The translations under genes were made by a program, and so were the position numbers. Shown here piece after piece: positions 25,418 to 33,861 of a DNA stretch of 33,861 nucleotides. The DNA is from Candidatus Zixiibacteriota bacterium (GTDB lineage: Bacteria > Zixibacteria > MSB-5A5 > UM-FILTER-46-8), in assembly GCA_026983835.1 (NCBI GenBank), contig JALSTH010000115.1, positions 1-33,861 of the forward strand. Reading direction: 5' to 3'. The notes under the pieces are model-generated. The model worked only from the letters and a program-made list of their open reading frames with translations. It was not told the DNA's origin and did not search any database. Each line of letters starts with the position of its first letter. Position 1 is the first letter of the stretch.

Positions 25418-26703
25418 TGAAATTTGAAAAATCCGAGAAGCTTTACAAATTAGCCATTAATTATATTCCCGGGGGGGTGAATTCGCCTGTAAGGGCTTTC
25501 GGTGCGGTTGGTGGTAATCCTATTTTTATCGAATCGGGAAAGGGAGCGGAAATCACCGATGCCGATGGGAATAAATATATCGATTATGTCTTGTCTTGGG
25601 GACCATTGATATTGGGACATTCCTACCCCGATATCGTTGGCGCCCTCGAAAACGCAATTCAAAAAGGGACATCTTTCGGAGCCCCGACGGAATTGGAAGT
25701 TGAATTAGCGAAATATATTATCGACAAAGTTAACTCTGTCGAGAGGATAAGATTAGTTAATTCCGGAACCGAAGCAACTATGACCGCGGTCCGACTGGCA
25801 AGGGCGGTGACGAATCGCCGTATGGTGGTTAAATTCGATGGCTGTTATCACGGTCATTCGGATGGATTCCTCGCCAAAGCCGGCTCCGGAATGCTAACCG
25901 CCGGCATTCCGTCATCATCGGGTGTTCCCCGCACAATAACCGAATTGATAATAAGCCTTCCCTATAATAATATGGAATCGATCGAGGATATCTTCGAGAA
26001 ACGAGGCGGAGATATTGCCTGTGTCATAGTCGAGCCGATGGCAGCTAATATGGGGGTTGTCCCTCCGGAAAATGGGTTTTTGGAAGGGTTGAGGAAAGTA
26101 ACCAAAGAATATGATTCTTTGTTGATATTTGATGAGGTAATCACAGGTTTCAGGCTTGGGCTTGGAGGGGCGCAGCAGTTTTACGGGGTTTACCCGGACA
26201 TCACCTGTTTCGGGAAAATTATCGGCGGCGGCCTGCCTGTGGGGGCTATCGGCGGCAGAGCCGATATAATGGATAGACTTTCCCCGTCCGGCGATGTTTA
26301 TCAAGCGGGAACCCTTTCGGGGAATCCGTTAGCGGTAATAGCCGGTTTGACAACCCTGAAGATTTTGGATAACCAAAGTGTTTATCAAAAACTCGAGACA
26401 AACGGCGCCCTATTGGAAAAGTATATCGAACAGAACCTCGATGATTTCGGGATCGATGGAGTAGTTCAGCGGGTCGGGTCATTGTTGACTTTGTTTTTCA
26501 CCGATAAGGCGATAAAGAATTTCGATGATGCTAACACCCTCGATAAAAAGTTATACTCCGAATATTTCCACTCGATGCTGAAAAGAGGAATTTATCTGCC
26601 GCCGTCCCCTTTTGAAGCGATGTTTTTATCGGTGTATCATAATGAAGATATAATCGAACGCACCGCCGAAGCCCAACGAAAAGCCTTTGCTGAAATCTCG
26701 TAA
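25417..26703 (+). CDS. hemL: Glutamate-1-semialdehyde 2,1-aminomutase
   Basis: HemL makes 5-aminolevulinate from glutamate-1-semialdehyde, the substrate for HemB, by a PLP-dependent amino shift. From ATG 25417 it has 428 residues, the normal length. Motifs: IPGGVNSPVRAFGAVGG; YVLSWGPLILGHSYP; VNSGTEATMTAVRLAR, binding the PLP phosphate; KFDGCYHGHSDGF; LIFDEVITGFRLG near 240; and CFGKIIGGGLPVGAIGGR with the PLP Lys near 265. An ATG at 25390 would add nine residues but lies deep inside hemB; the TAATG overlap at 25415-25419 fits coupled translation. This C5-pathway gene implies ALA is made from glutamyl-tRNA. Confidence 0.96.
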   Translation: MKFEKSEKLYKLAINYIPGGVNSPVRAFGAVGGNPIFIESGKGAEITDADGNKYIDYVLSWGPLILGHSYPDIVGALENAIQKGTSFGAPTELEVELAKYIIDKVNSVERIRLVNSGTEATMTAVRLARAVTNRRMVVKFDGCYHGHSDGFLAKAGSGMLTAGIPSSSGVPRTITELIISLPYNNMESIEDIFEKRGGDIACVIVEPMAANMGVVPPENGFLEGLRKVTKEYDSLLIFDEVITGFRLGLGGAQQFYGVYPDITCFGKIIGGGLPVGAIGGRADIMDRLSPSGDVYQAGTLSGNPLAVIAGLTTLKILDNQSVYQKLETNGALLEKYIEQNLDDFGIDGVVQRVGSLLTLFFTDKAIKNFDDANTLDKKLYSEYFHSMLKRGIYLPPSPFEAMFLSVYHNEDIIERTAEAQRKAFAEIS

Positions 26704-26738
26704 AAGGGAAGGGAATACTTCACAACTTCAAAGTTATT

Positions 26739-26836
26739 GTCGAGGCTTTTGACGATAAACTCCTATTTGGTCAACAACCGCAAGTCGGGGAATGACTTTC
26801 GGGGGAACAAATTATCGTCCTACGGGTTTCCTCGAC
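26739..26836 (+). ncRNA. Candidate structured RNA element after hemL
   Basis: Two nested perfect stems: GTCGAGG (26739-26745) with CCTCGAC (26830-26836), and inside it GACGATAA (26751-26758) with TTATCGTC (26812-26819). They are separated by a 5/10-base internal loop. Within, AAGTC (26782-26786) and GACTT (26794-26798) can form a hairpin, and CTCC/GGGG (26760-26763, near 26801-26805) a further short stem. No known class was recognised. Strand is assumed from the flanking genes. It lies before the kinase promoter, so it is part of the hemL transcript or a separate RNA. Confidence 0.4.
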
Positions 26837-26910
26837 TATCATAGCGAGGATTAGATTATTTGTATCCAACCGGGAATAAAAAAATAACAATGAGAAGATT
26901 AAATTAAAAC

Positions 26911-26939
26911 TTGAAAAAATCCCTTTTTCGTTCTATAAG
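26911..26939 (+). promoter_or_regulatory. Promoter of the hybrid histidine kinase gene
   Basis: TTGAAA (26911-26916), 17-base spacer, TATAAG (26934-26939). The leader to the GTG start at 27048 would be about 100 bases and is rich in inverted repeats. Confidence 0.6.
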
Positions 26940-27047
26940 TTTTTTACTGTTAAATAATTACTCTTCGTAAACCCAAAGGCGGATTCAATCCGTATCACGG
27001 GTTTTAAAACGGAGCAGGTGGTTTTCACTTATCGCTCAGGAGGTCTC

Positions 27048-30000
27048 GTGAAAAGTGAATATGGAATTATTATTATATCAATTTCTTTGGCAACCCTGTT
27101 CTGGATTATTGATACCTTAATCGACACTTTTGTTTTTTACGGTGGGAATTTTTGGACTAAGTTATTGATGGGTGCTTCCGTTCAGGAGTTATATGCCCGC
27201 ATTGTGGGAGCCGCTTTTATTTTATTGTCAGGGATGATAATATTCCGAATTAATGTCCATCGTAAAAAAATGGAGAGATCCCTAAAAGAAAGCAAAGAAA
27301 AATATCGTTCCATATTCGAATCGGCGACAAATGCAATAATACTCATTAATAGAGATTATAATGTAACCGAATGCAATAAGCGGATTACGCAGCTTTTAGG
27401 TTTTTCTCCCGAGGAAATAATCGGTCGTCCTTTTACCAAATTACTACATCCGGATTATGTAGAGGATGCATTAAAATCGATTAATGAGATATTTAAAGGC
27501 GCGGCTTCAAAGGTTGGCGAATACAAGCTAAGACGGAGGCACGGCGAATTTATAGATGCCAAAACCAATGCGGGCCCCCTCATGGATGCTTATGGAAATG
27601 TTTATCGGGCTATTTGTTTAATGGACAATATTACGGAATCAAAAAGGATTCTTGAGGATTTGGAAATTTCCGAGCGTAGATACCGCTCTTTGTTTGAGGC
27701 GGCAAACGATGCGATATTCTTGATGGATGAGGATACATTCATCGACTGCAACCGCAAAACCGAGGAGATGTTCGGCTGTTCGCGCGAGGACATTTTGAGG
27801 AGGAAACCGTATGAATTTTCACCACCGAAACAACCGGATGGAAGGGACTCAAAGGAAAAAGCTCTTGAAAATATAAAAGCCGCTTTGGCAGGCGAGCCAC
27901 GGATTTTTGAATGGGTTCATACGAAATTGGATGGAACATTTTTCGATGCGGGCGTCAGCTTGAATCGAGTTGAAATCGGCGGTAGATATTTGATCCAAGC
28001 CATAGTCCGAGACATTACGGAGCGTAACCGTGCGGAGAAAGCCCTAAGGGAAAGCGAGGAAAAATTCCGTTTTTTGTCGGAACAAGCTTTATTGGGCTTA
28101 TTTGTCATTCAGGATGGAATATTAAAATATGTAAATCAGGCAGCTGCCGATATAGTGGGATATTCCACCGAAGAGCTGACGAACTTGGAATATGAAGGTT
28201 TCGCAGAAATAATTCATCCTGATGATAGACCGTTCGTAATCGAACAAGCGAGGAAGAAACAATCAGGAGAAGAAAAGGTCATCAATTATTATTCTTTCCG
28301 TCTAATAGCGAAATCGGGTGAAATAAGATGGGTCGATCTATATTCGAAAACCGTTTATTACCACGACAAACCCGCTGACTTCGCTACGATAATCGATATC
28401 ACGGACCGCAAGATAGCCGACAAAGCCCTAAAAGAAAGTGAAGAACAATTAAGGACACTGATTAATGCGACGCCTGATATAATTTGCTTCAAAGATGCGG
28501 AATCGAATTGGCTCGAGGCGAATGATGCTATTTTGGAAGTTTTCGAATTAAAGGATGTAGATTATAAAGGGAAGAATGATTTAGAATTGGCAAAGATTAA
28601 AAAAGATTATAAAGAGGTTTTTGAATATTGCCATAAAACAGACCAATTAACTTGGGAGAAAGGGCATACGACCCACGCGGAAGAAAGGGTTCCCGATAAA
28701 AAAGGAGGGGAAAGGATTTTTGATGTGATTAAAGCTCCATTATATTATCCGGACGGAAGTCGCAAGGGGCTGGTTGTTTTAGGCAGGGATATCACCGAAA
28801 GGGAAAAAGCCGCCGAAGAGCTGAAAAAGGAGAGGGACAAAGCCCAAAATTACCTTGATGTAGCAGCGGTAATGATTATCGCCTTGAATAAAAAAGGGGA
28901 GATAACCCTTATAAACAGGAAAGGTTGCGAGATATTGGGATATGAGGAGGAGGAAGTTATCGGGAAACAATGGTTTGATAATTTCATTCCCGAATCCATT
29001 AGAAAAATATCGCTCAAAGGATTTAAGAAGATAATTAACGGCAAATACAATATCAGTGAATATATCGAGAATCCCTTAATAACCAAAACCGGCGAAGAAC
29101 GGATTATCGCTTGGCATAATGTCTTATTGAAAGATACGGACGGTAATATAATCGGGACCTTAAGCTCGGGAGAAGATATAACGGAGAGTAAAAAGGCGGA
29201 ACAAGCCCTTAAAGACTCCGAGGAAATGTATCGCACATTGGTGGAACAATCCAATGACACAATTTATTTACTTTCCGAAGACGAGGGGAGATTTATTTTT
29301 ATAAATCCCCGTTTCTCAGAATTGTTGGGGGTCTCGTTCGAGGAAGCAACCAGCCCCGGATTTTCTTATATGAATTTGGTTTCTCCGAAAAGTGCAGCTT
29401 TAATAAAGGAAAGACTGAAGTTGCGCAAGAACGGCAAGAATCCGACCGATCGGTATGAATTTACAGCTTTAACCAAGGATGGAAGGGAAATCGAATTTGA
29501 GGCTTCGATAGCGAGAATACCATACAGGGGGAAACAATTGGTTCAAGGAGTATTAAGGGATATTACCGAAAGGAAGTTATTGGAAGCTCAACTCCGCCAA
29601 GCGCAGAAAATGGAATCTATCGGCTGTTTAGCCGGCGGCGTGGCGCACGATTTCAATAACCTTTTGGCAATTATAACCGGTCATACCGAATTGGGCTTGG
29701 TAACTATGGATAAAAAAGATCCGCTTTATAATAATTTGATTGAGATACAAAAAGCATCCGACCGCGCCGCTGAATTGACCCGCCAGTTATTGGCTTTCAG
29801 CCGTGAACAAGCGTTGAGACCTCGGGTCGTCGATTTAAACTCAATCTTGGAGGATTCCGAACAGCTCCTGCGGAGGACTATTGGGGAAAATATAGAGCTT
29901 ATCACTATTACATCTCCGGATTTACAGAAGGTCGAAGTAGATCCCATCCAATTCGAACAAACAATTATCAACCTCGCCGTTAACGCCCGCGATGCAATGC

Positions 30001-30734
30001 CGACGGGCGGGAAATTGGTCATTAGAACAAAAAATATAGCTTTGGATAAGGATTATGTGAAATCCAAACCCGAACTCTCTCCGGGGGATTATATACAGAT
30101 TGCCGTTGCCGATACAGGTATGGGTATCGAAACCGATGATATCCCGAGAATTTTTGATCCTTTCTTTACAACCAAAGAGATGGGAAAGGGGACCGGGTTA
30201 GGTCTATCGATGGTTTATGGCTTTGTCAAACAAAGTGGCGGATATATCGATGTGGAAAGCTCATTAGGCTCCGGGACCGCATTTAAGATTTACCTGCCCG
30301 CTGCAAAAGGGCAGGCGAAGGAAAGGAGAAAACGCAAAGAAACCGGCAGCGGATTGCCCAAAGGTGAAGAAAAGATTATGGTGGTTGAAGATGATAGCGC
30401 CGTAAGGGAAATGGCGGTTCAGGTTTTAAAATGGTTGGGGTATGACATATTGGAAGCCAACACCGGCGAGGAAGCGCTTTCGCTTTGTCGCAAACTTAGA
30501 TCCCCGGTTGACTTGGTAATATCCGATATAGTGATGCCGAATATGAGTGGAGTCGAGTTCAGTTCACAGTTGAAAGAATTATGGCCCGGGATAAAGATGC
30601 TTTTTATGTCCGGATATTCTCCGGCAACTATTATGGATAAAATAGACGAAACCTCCGAAACTTCATATATTCAAAAACCGTTCAGATTGAAAAACCTCGC
30701 CTTTAAGGTAAGGGAAATTTTAGATAATAAATAG
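27048..30734 (+). CDS. Hybrid sensor histidine kinase with six PAS domains and a receiver
   Basis: A 1228-residue membrane-bound sensor. Two membrane helices (about 5-25 and 45-66) flank a short periplasmic loop ([15 protein letters not shown]...), a module seen in many PAS-rich kinases. Six PAS/PAC units follow at about residues 80-850, each ending in a DIT(E/D)R- or DITE-like motif ([28 protein letters not shown]). The HisKA H-box [21 protein letters not shown] (phospho-His near 864) comes next. The ATPase has the N-box [15 protein letters not shown]1 DTGMGIE and G2 [20 protein letters not shown]. The C-terminal receiver (about 1105-1225) has [10 protein letters not shown], phospho-acceptor SDIVMP near 1158, and SYIQKPF. 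No output domain or partner regulator is adjacent. GTG 27048 follows AGGAGG by four bases; an in-frame GTG at 27018 adds ten polar residues and lies in the leader stem. Confidence 0.92.
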   Translation: MKSEYGIIIISISLATLFWIIDTLIDTFVFYGGNFWTKLLMGASVQELYARIVGAAFILLSGMIIFRINVHRKKMERSLKESKEKYRSIFESATNAIILINRDYNVTECNKRITQLLGFSPEEIIGRPFTKLLHPDYVEDALKSINEIFKGAASKVGEYKLRRRHGEFIDAKTNAGPLMDAYGNVYRAICLMDNITESKRILEDLEISERRYRSLFEAANDAIFLMDEDTFIDCNRKTEEMFGCSREDILRRKPYEFSPPKQPDGRDSKEKALENIKAALAGEPRIFEWVHTKLDGTFFDAGVSLNRVEIGGRYLIQAIVRDITERNRAEKALRESEEKFRFLSEQALLGLFVIQDGILKYVNQAAADIVGYSTEELTNLEYEGFAEIIHPDDRPFVIEQARKKQSGEEKVINYYSFRLIAKSGEIRWVDLYSKTVYYHDKPADFATIIDITDRKIADKALKESEEQLRTLINATPDIICFKDAESNWLEANDAILEVFELKDVDYKGKNDLELAKIKKDYKEVFEYCHKTDQLTWEKGHTTHAEERVPDKKGGERIFDVIKAPLYYPDGSRKGLVVLGRDITEREKAAEELKKERDKAQNYLDVAAVMIIALNKKGEITLINRKGCEILGYEEEEVIGKQWFDNFIPESIRKISLKGFKKIINGKYNISEYIENPLITKTGEERIIAWHNVLLKDTDGNIIGTLSSGEDITESKKAEQALKDSEEMYRTLVEQSNDTIYLLSEDEGRFIFINPRFSELLGVSFEEATSPGFSYMNLVSPKSAALIKERLKLRKNGKNPTDRYEFTALTKDGREIEFEASIARIPYRGKQLVQGVLRDITERKLLEAQLRQAQKMESIGCLAGGVAHDFNNLLAIITGHTELGLVTMDKKDPLYNNLIEIQKASDRAAELTRQLLAFSREQALRPRVVDLNSILEDSEQLLRRTIGENIELITITSPDLQKVEVDPIQFEQTIINLAVNARDAMPTGGKLVIRTKNIALDKDYVKSKPELSPGDYIQIAVADTGMGIETDDIPRIFDPFFTTKEMGKGTGLGLSMVYGFVKQSGGYIDVESSLGSGTAFKIYLPAAKGQAKERRKRKETGSGLPKGEEKIMVVEDDSAVREMAVQVLKWLGYDILEANTGEEALSLCRKLRSPVDLVISDIVMPNMSGVEFSSQLKELWPGIKMLFMSGYSPATIMDKIDETSETSYIQKPFRLKNLAFKVREILDNK

Positions 30735-30765
30735 ATATTCCATATAATAAAACGGCTTGCGATAA

Positions 30766-31863
30766 TTATCTGTGGCTCCCCCGCTTGTAAAAGGGGGGCT
30801 TGACGACAACCGCTTCCAAATGCTTACCTCGTATATCGATTTCCAAATCGGTTCCCGCCTTCGAGAGCGACCGCGGAACATATCCCAAACCGATACCCTT
30901 ATTTAGTGACGGCGAAAAAATCCCGCTGGTTACTTTTCCTACCACTTCGCCGTTATGCAGGATATTATAATTATGTCTTGGGAAACCACGCTCTTTCAGT
31001 TCAAAAGCTACCAAGCGCCTTTTCGGCTTTTCCTCCTTTATTTTAGCAATAACATTTTTGCCTATAAAATCGCCCTTATCCAATTTGCATATCCATCCTA
31101 ACCCGGCTTCGATTGGATTTGTCGTTTGGTCGATATCGTTCCCATAAAGGGCATATTTCATCTCCAACCTTAACGAATCTCTGGCACCCAGACCAATCGG
31201 TTCAATATCAAACTCTTCGCCGGCATCGGCTATTTTCCACCATAAATCCTCACAAACCGTTGGTTCCAAATATAACTCAAACCCATCCTCACCGGTGTAT
31301 CCCGTGCGGGAATACAGAATTTGATAACCACCGACGACCCCTTCGGCGCTGTGATAAAACTCCAACGAATCGAGATTATCATCAGTTAATTTACCCATAA
31401 CTTCTTGGGCATTGGGTCCCTGCACCGCGATCAATCCGATGTTATCCGAGATATTCTCCAATTTAACTCCGGCTGTCAGATGCTCTTTGAGCCAATTGTA
31501 ATCTTTTTCGATATTGGCGGCGTTGACAACCATCATAAACCTATCGGGCAAACGATAAATCAATAAATCATCGACAATCCCGCCGTCGGGATAGCACATA
31601 GCCGAATATTGAACCTGATATTCCTTTAATGAGGAAACATCATTGGTGGTCATCTTTTGAAGAAAATCCAACGCTTTTTCCCCGCTGACGATAAATTCGC
31701 CCATATGGGATAAGTCGAACATACCAACCGTCTTTCGGACGCGGAGGTGTTCGGCGGTGATACTGTGGTACTGAATGGGCATTTTATATCCGGCGAACTC
31801 GACCATTTTGGCGCCGGCTTTGATATGGATATCATATAATGGAGTTAACTTTACTTCAGACAT
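30766..31863 (-). CDS. gcvT: Glycine cleavage system aminomethyltransferase (T protein)
   Basis: GcvT transfers the methylene group from H-protein-bound aminomethyl to tetrahydrofolate, releasing ammonia. The 365 residues are of normal length. Motifs: LTPLYDIHIKAGAKMVEFAGY; MPIQYHSITAEHLRVRKTVGMFDLSHMGE, GcvT's typical N-terminal signature; MTTNDV; YSAMCYPDGGIVDDLLIYR, binding folate; YSRTGYTGEDGFELY; and GLGARDSLRLE. The ending VVKPPFYKRGS fits the family. GAGGGA lies 4 bases before the ATG. gcvH and gcvP are not adjacent, and no glycine-riboswitch-like sequence was seen upstream. It is convergent with the kinase gene (31-base gap). Confidence 0.95.
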   Translation of the reverse strand: MSEVKLTPLYDIHIKAGAKMVEFAGYKMPIQYHSITAEHLRVRKTVGMFDLSHMGEFIVSGEKALDFLQKMTTNDVSSLKEYQVQYSAMCYPDGGIVDDLLIYRLPDRFMMVVNAANIEKDYNWLKEHLTAGVKLENISDNIGLIAVQGPNAQEVMGKLTDDNLDSLEFYHSAEGVVGGYQILYSRTGYTGEDGFELYLEPTVCEDLWWKIADAGEEFDIEPIGLGARDSLRLEMKYALYGNDIDQTTNPIEAGLGWICKLDKGDFIGKNVIAKIKEEKPKRRLVAFELKERGFPRHNYNILHNGEVVGKVTSGIFSPSLNKGIGLGYVPRSLSKAGTDLEIDIRGKHLEAVVVKPPFYKRGSHR

Positions 31864-32055
31864 TATTCCCTCGATTTTTTAATTCCTTTAAATCGAAAAA
31901 TAATTTATTGGCTATAATACTTTTTAGCAAAGCATTTATGGGTTGTTTTCGAAATTTGTGATTCCATTTGATTCAAGCGCGGTGGATATCTCTTTCACAC
32001 ATACAAACTCCGCCTCCACTCATAGTTAGGTAATATACCTTGGATGGTAAATGAG
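31864..32055. other. Region between gcvT and the subtilase terminator
   Basis: No gene and no convincing promoter. Just before the gcvT ribosome site a 7-bp inverted repeat TCGATTT/AAATCGA with a 12-base loop (about 31871-31896) could fold in the gcvT leader next to the SD. Confidence 0.4.
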
Positions 32056-32085
32056 AAAAAGGGAGGATGTCTGAAACATCCTCCC
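32056..32085 (-). terminator. Strong terminator of the subtilase gene
   Basis: On the minus strand a perfect 10-bp stem, GGGAGGATGT with ACATCCTCCC (32085-32076 and 32070-32061), a 5-base loop, then TTTTTC. It lies 28 bases after the stop codon. Confidence 0.9.
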
Positions 32086-32113
32086 TAAACAGCTCAATGA
32101 TTTCGATAATCGA

Positions 32114-33861
32114 TTATTTTACCAAAGCCATTCTTTTTGTTGCCGAGTAGTTGCCGGTTATCAAGCGGTAGAAATATACTCCGGAGGAATAATTCTCAGC
32201 ATTCCAAATAACGGAATGGACTCCGGCATCCATTTCACCGTTAATCAAAGTAATTACTTTTCTACCCAGTAGGTCGTAAATCTCTAAATTAACGATCGAC
32301 TTCTTCGGCAGTGTGAAGCCTATTTTTACCGAAGCGTTAAATGGATTCGGGTAAGCCTCCATTAACGAATAAGTTGTAGGAACACCATTGACACCGCTGC
32401 GTTGAGCCTCCGCCAAAACTTCTGTTGCCGGCTTGCTGTTGTTTGGCTTGGTGACCTTCGCAATTTTAATCGGCGACTTCTGGTTATGAACCATATACTC
32501 ATCAAAGAACCCGTTCGGCGGATTGAAGGCTAAAGAGAAACTATTGTTAGCCGACCAAACGACAGCATTAACCATCATCTGGCCCACATCACCGGTCCAT
32601 TGATAATAAGTGTTTCCGAAATAATCGTTTAAAGCAACGCACCTCGGGACATCGGTGTTTATAGTCGTGCCGTTATATCCGTTGTCCCAATGGCTGACCA
32701 TTTGAGTGTTCCCATTAAACGGGGCATCGTAATCATAATACTCCGAACCGCTGTTGACCCCGGCCATAATCGGGTGAGTGGGATCATCGACAACGAGGTT
32801 TGTCGTTACATAACCGGTACTCCCGACGCCAAGAGGCGAATAATCGGACATATATCTCCCACCTAAAGCCCAACCATTATAATGTGAGAACTCCGCAGTT
32901 ACAACTCCACCGCCGATATCGACGAAGTCCGCCAAAACATCGCCTAAAGCATTGGCATCGGCGAATGTATAATTAGACCATACTAAAAGAACATTGTAGA
33001 TTAGCAGATCTTCCAATGAGGGGGTGGAGCTCTGTACATCGATGAAATCTACGCTCTCGACTTGCGGGTCATTCAAAAGCAGATCGCGTGCGTTGGTCCA
33101 ATCATTGGTATAATCGGCGGCTAGAATACATACCCGAGCCAATGTCCCACCTTCGGGTAATACATAAAACGGGAAAGAAGCTGAAGCGATGATATTATTC
33201 GGATAATCGCCACAGTAAGCTATATACTGATAGCCTCCTATCGGCGCATAATTTGGGACATATTGATAGATACCAGGTTGCGTTATGGTTTGATAGGGGC
33301 CGAGCGGAATGTTGTTATATTGGGAGATGGGCCCATACATACCATAGTTTGGTACATCAAGCATAATCCAAACATCTGGTGTCCTATTCTCATTCGTGTT
33401 GTTCGTCAAAACGCCGGTAAAGGTAAAGCCCTCTCCTGGATGCACATAAACCGGAGTGGAATCCGGTATCATATCGATTGCGTAATCGGGAGGTTGGAGG
33501 GCGAAATTCACGATTGTAGTATCGTCCTCCGAAACCGAAGCACTGGCATAAGCCGGCTGATAATCAGGAGGATATTCAGCCATAAGTTCCCAAAGCGTAT
33601 CCGCGGGGACATATATCGAATAATAACCATCGGAAGTACATTGCGAAACGATTTGCGGGTCGCGGTTGGTAACCGTAACGGTCCCGGGTAATCCATCGCC
33701 GGTAACGGCGTCCGTAACTTGACCGCGAATGACACCATAGCCGTTTAAGTAGCTTAGAGCCATTTGGACGGCGGCATAAGCATCGACCATACCCCAGCCG
33801 TATGAGTTGTCCTCACCCGGATCGCCCAGATCGTGAGCGGTATCATAAATAATCTGCTTGA
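32114..33861 (-). CDS. Secreted S8 (subtilisin-like) protease, C-terminal part, T9SS-sorted
   Basis: The reading frame runs through the right edge of the window; about 581 residues are seen. The first ones, AHDLGDPGEDNSYGWGMVDAYAAV, are the typical end of a peptidase S8 catalytic domain, so the Asp/His/Ser triad lies outside. The in-frame ATG at 33790 is within that motif and is not the start. Then come a carboxypeptidase-regulatory-like beta-sandwich (VIRGQVTDAVTGDGLPGTVTV, DGYYSIYVPAD); a beta-rich domain; and an amidotransferase-like (flavodoxin-like) domain (VCILAADYTND, LADFVDIGGGVVTAEFSHYN, DPTHPIMAGV). A C-terminal sorting module follows, with LMEAYPNPFNASVKIGFTLP, IYDLLGRKVITL and the ending KRMALVK. 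It is probably a surface or secreted protease. It ends at a strong terminator. Confidence 0.88.
   Translation of the reverse strand, partial: KQIIYDTAHDLGDPGEDNSYGWGMVDAYAAVQMALSYLNGYGVIRGQVTDAVTGDGLPGTVTVTNRDPQIVSQCTSDGYYSIYVPADTLWELMAEYPPDYQPAYASASVSEDDTTIVNFALQPPDYAIDMIPDSTPVYVHPGEGFTFTGVLTNNTNENRTPDVWIMLDVPNYGMYGPISQYNNIPLGPYQTITQPGIYQYVPNYAPIGGYQYIAYCGDYPNNIIASASFPFYVLPEGGTLARVCILAADYTNDWTNARDLLLNDPQVESVDFIDVQSSTPSLEDLLIYNVLLVWSNYTFADANALGDVLADFVDIGGGVVTAEFSHYNGWALGGRYMSDYSPLGVGSTGYVTTNLVVDDPTHPIMAGVNSGSEYYDYDAPFNGNTQMVSHWDNGYNGTTINTDVPRCVALNDYFGNTYYQWTGDVGQMMVNAVVWSANNSFSLAFNPPNGFFDEYMVHNQKSPIKIAKVTKPNNSKPATEVLAEAQRSGVNGVPTTYSLMEAYPNPFNASVKIGFTLPKKSIVNLEIYDLLGRKVITLINGEMDAGVHSVIWNAENYSSGVYFYRLITGNYSATKRMALVK

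Larger units (their letters stand above)
26704..27047. other. Structured region between hemL and the histidine kinase gene
   Basis: 344 bases without a supported gene. In order: a nested stem element (26739-26836); an alternative partner CGAGG (26845-26849); a consensus-like promoter (26911-26939); a nested hairpin in the kinase leader (26969-27004); and a 7-bp stem that encloses the kinase SD and start (27022-27054). A 20-codon frame at 26792-26854 has GGGG only two bases before its ATG and is not called as a gene. Confidence 0.55.

Noticed and set aside
26792-26854. 20-codon frame inside the structured element after hemL, possible leader peptide
   Set aside because: GGGG is only two bases before the ATG, the codon string has no regulatory-codon run, and the frame overlaps the stems.
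30774-30802. Palindrome-like CCCCC...GGGGGG overlapping the gcvT 3' end, giving the tail KPPFYKRG, as in dispersed repeats
   Set aside because: GcvT proteins naturally end in a (K/L)PF(Y/V)KR-type tail, and the stem is only 5-6 bp with a 10-base loop. A mobile repeat is not needed to explain it.
31864-32055. Glycine riboswitch expected upstream of gcvT
   Set aside because: No tandem aptamer-like conserved segments are present; only a short AT-rich inverted repeat is seen.
33508-33790. ATG at 33790 as start of the subtilase-region protein
   Set aside because: The frame continues upstream with residues typical of the end of an S8 catalytic domain, so the gene extends beyond the window.

Overview
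The window is ordinary chromosomal DNA from a moderately AT-rich Gram-negative-type bacterium. Five secreted proteins are visible. Four carry a C-terminal sorting module of the Por/type IX secretion kind: a YPNPFN-like linker, then an Ig-like domain ending in a basic tail. This suits the Fibrobacteres-Chlorobi-Bacteroidetes (FCB) superphylum or a related uncultured lineage such as Zixibacteria, WOR-3/Stahlbacteria, Cloacimonadota or Marinimicrobia. I cannot decide between these from sequence alone. No tRNA, rRNA, CRISPR array, insertion sequence or prophage gene was found.

Layout. Positions 1-4381 (minus) hold three secreted surface proteins transcribed from one consensus promoter at 4406-4433. 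Positions 4497-6802 (plus) hold the replication pair dciA-gyrB. Positions 6835-11322 hold a DUF362/ferredoxin protein (minus), a 63-residue lysine-rich protein with a possible zinc knuckle (plus, with a strong terminator), and pyruvate phosphate dikinase with a lysine-rich N-terminal extension (minus). Positions 11619-14765 hold an XrtA-type polysaccharide deacetylase (plus), an unfamiliar deacetylase-like protein (minus, overlapping it tail to tail) and a lipoprotein with tandem promoters (minus). Positions 15097-17110 hold a secreted protein (plus) and thiL (minus). Positions 17294-21732 (plus) hold a surface-polysaccharide segment: Wzx-type flippase, O-antigen ligase/polymerase and a UDP-sugar dehydrogenase. 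Positions 22170-24292 hold spoVG (plus) and a TPR lipoprotein (minus). Positions 24431-26703 (plus) hold hemB-hemL. Positions 27048-30734 (plus) encode a six-PAS hybrid histidine kinase. Positions 30766-31863 (minus) are gcvT. Positions 32114-33861 (minus) are the C-terminal part of a secreted subtilase that runs off the window.

Genes that work together: dciA and gyrB in replication; flippase, ligase and dehydrogenase (possibly with the deacetylase) in making and exporting a surface polysaccharide; hemB and hemL in early tetrapyrrole synthesis. Several true starts lie downstream of the longest reading frame. They were chosen from Shine-Dalgarno (SD) sequences, promoter positions and signal peptides; three are TTG codons behind strong SD sequences.

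The best leads for something undescribed are non-coding. They are a nested stem structure after hemL (26739-26836), a kinase leader whose start codon and SD lie in a possible hairpin (26969-27054), and an 11-bp inverted repeat in the long spoVG leader (21960-22065). Among proteins, the lysine-rich knuckle protein and the lysine-tailed dikinase stand out.
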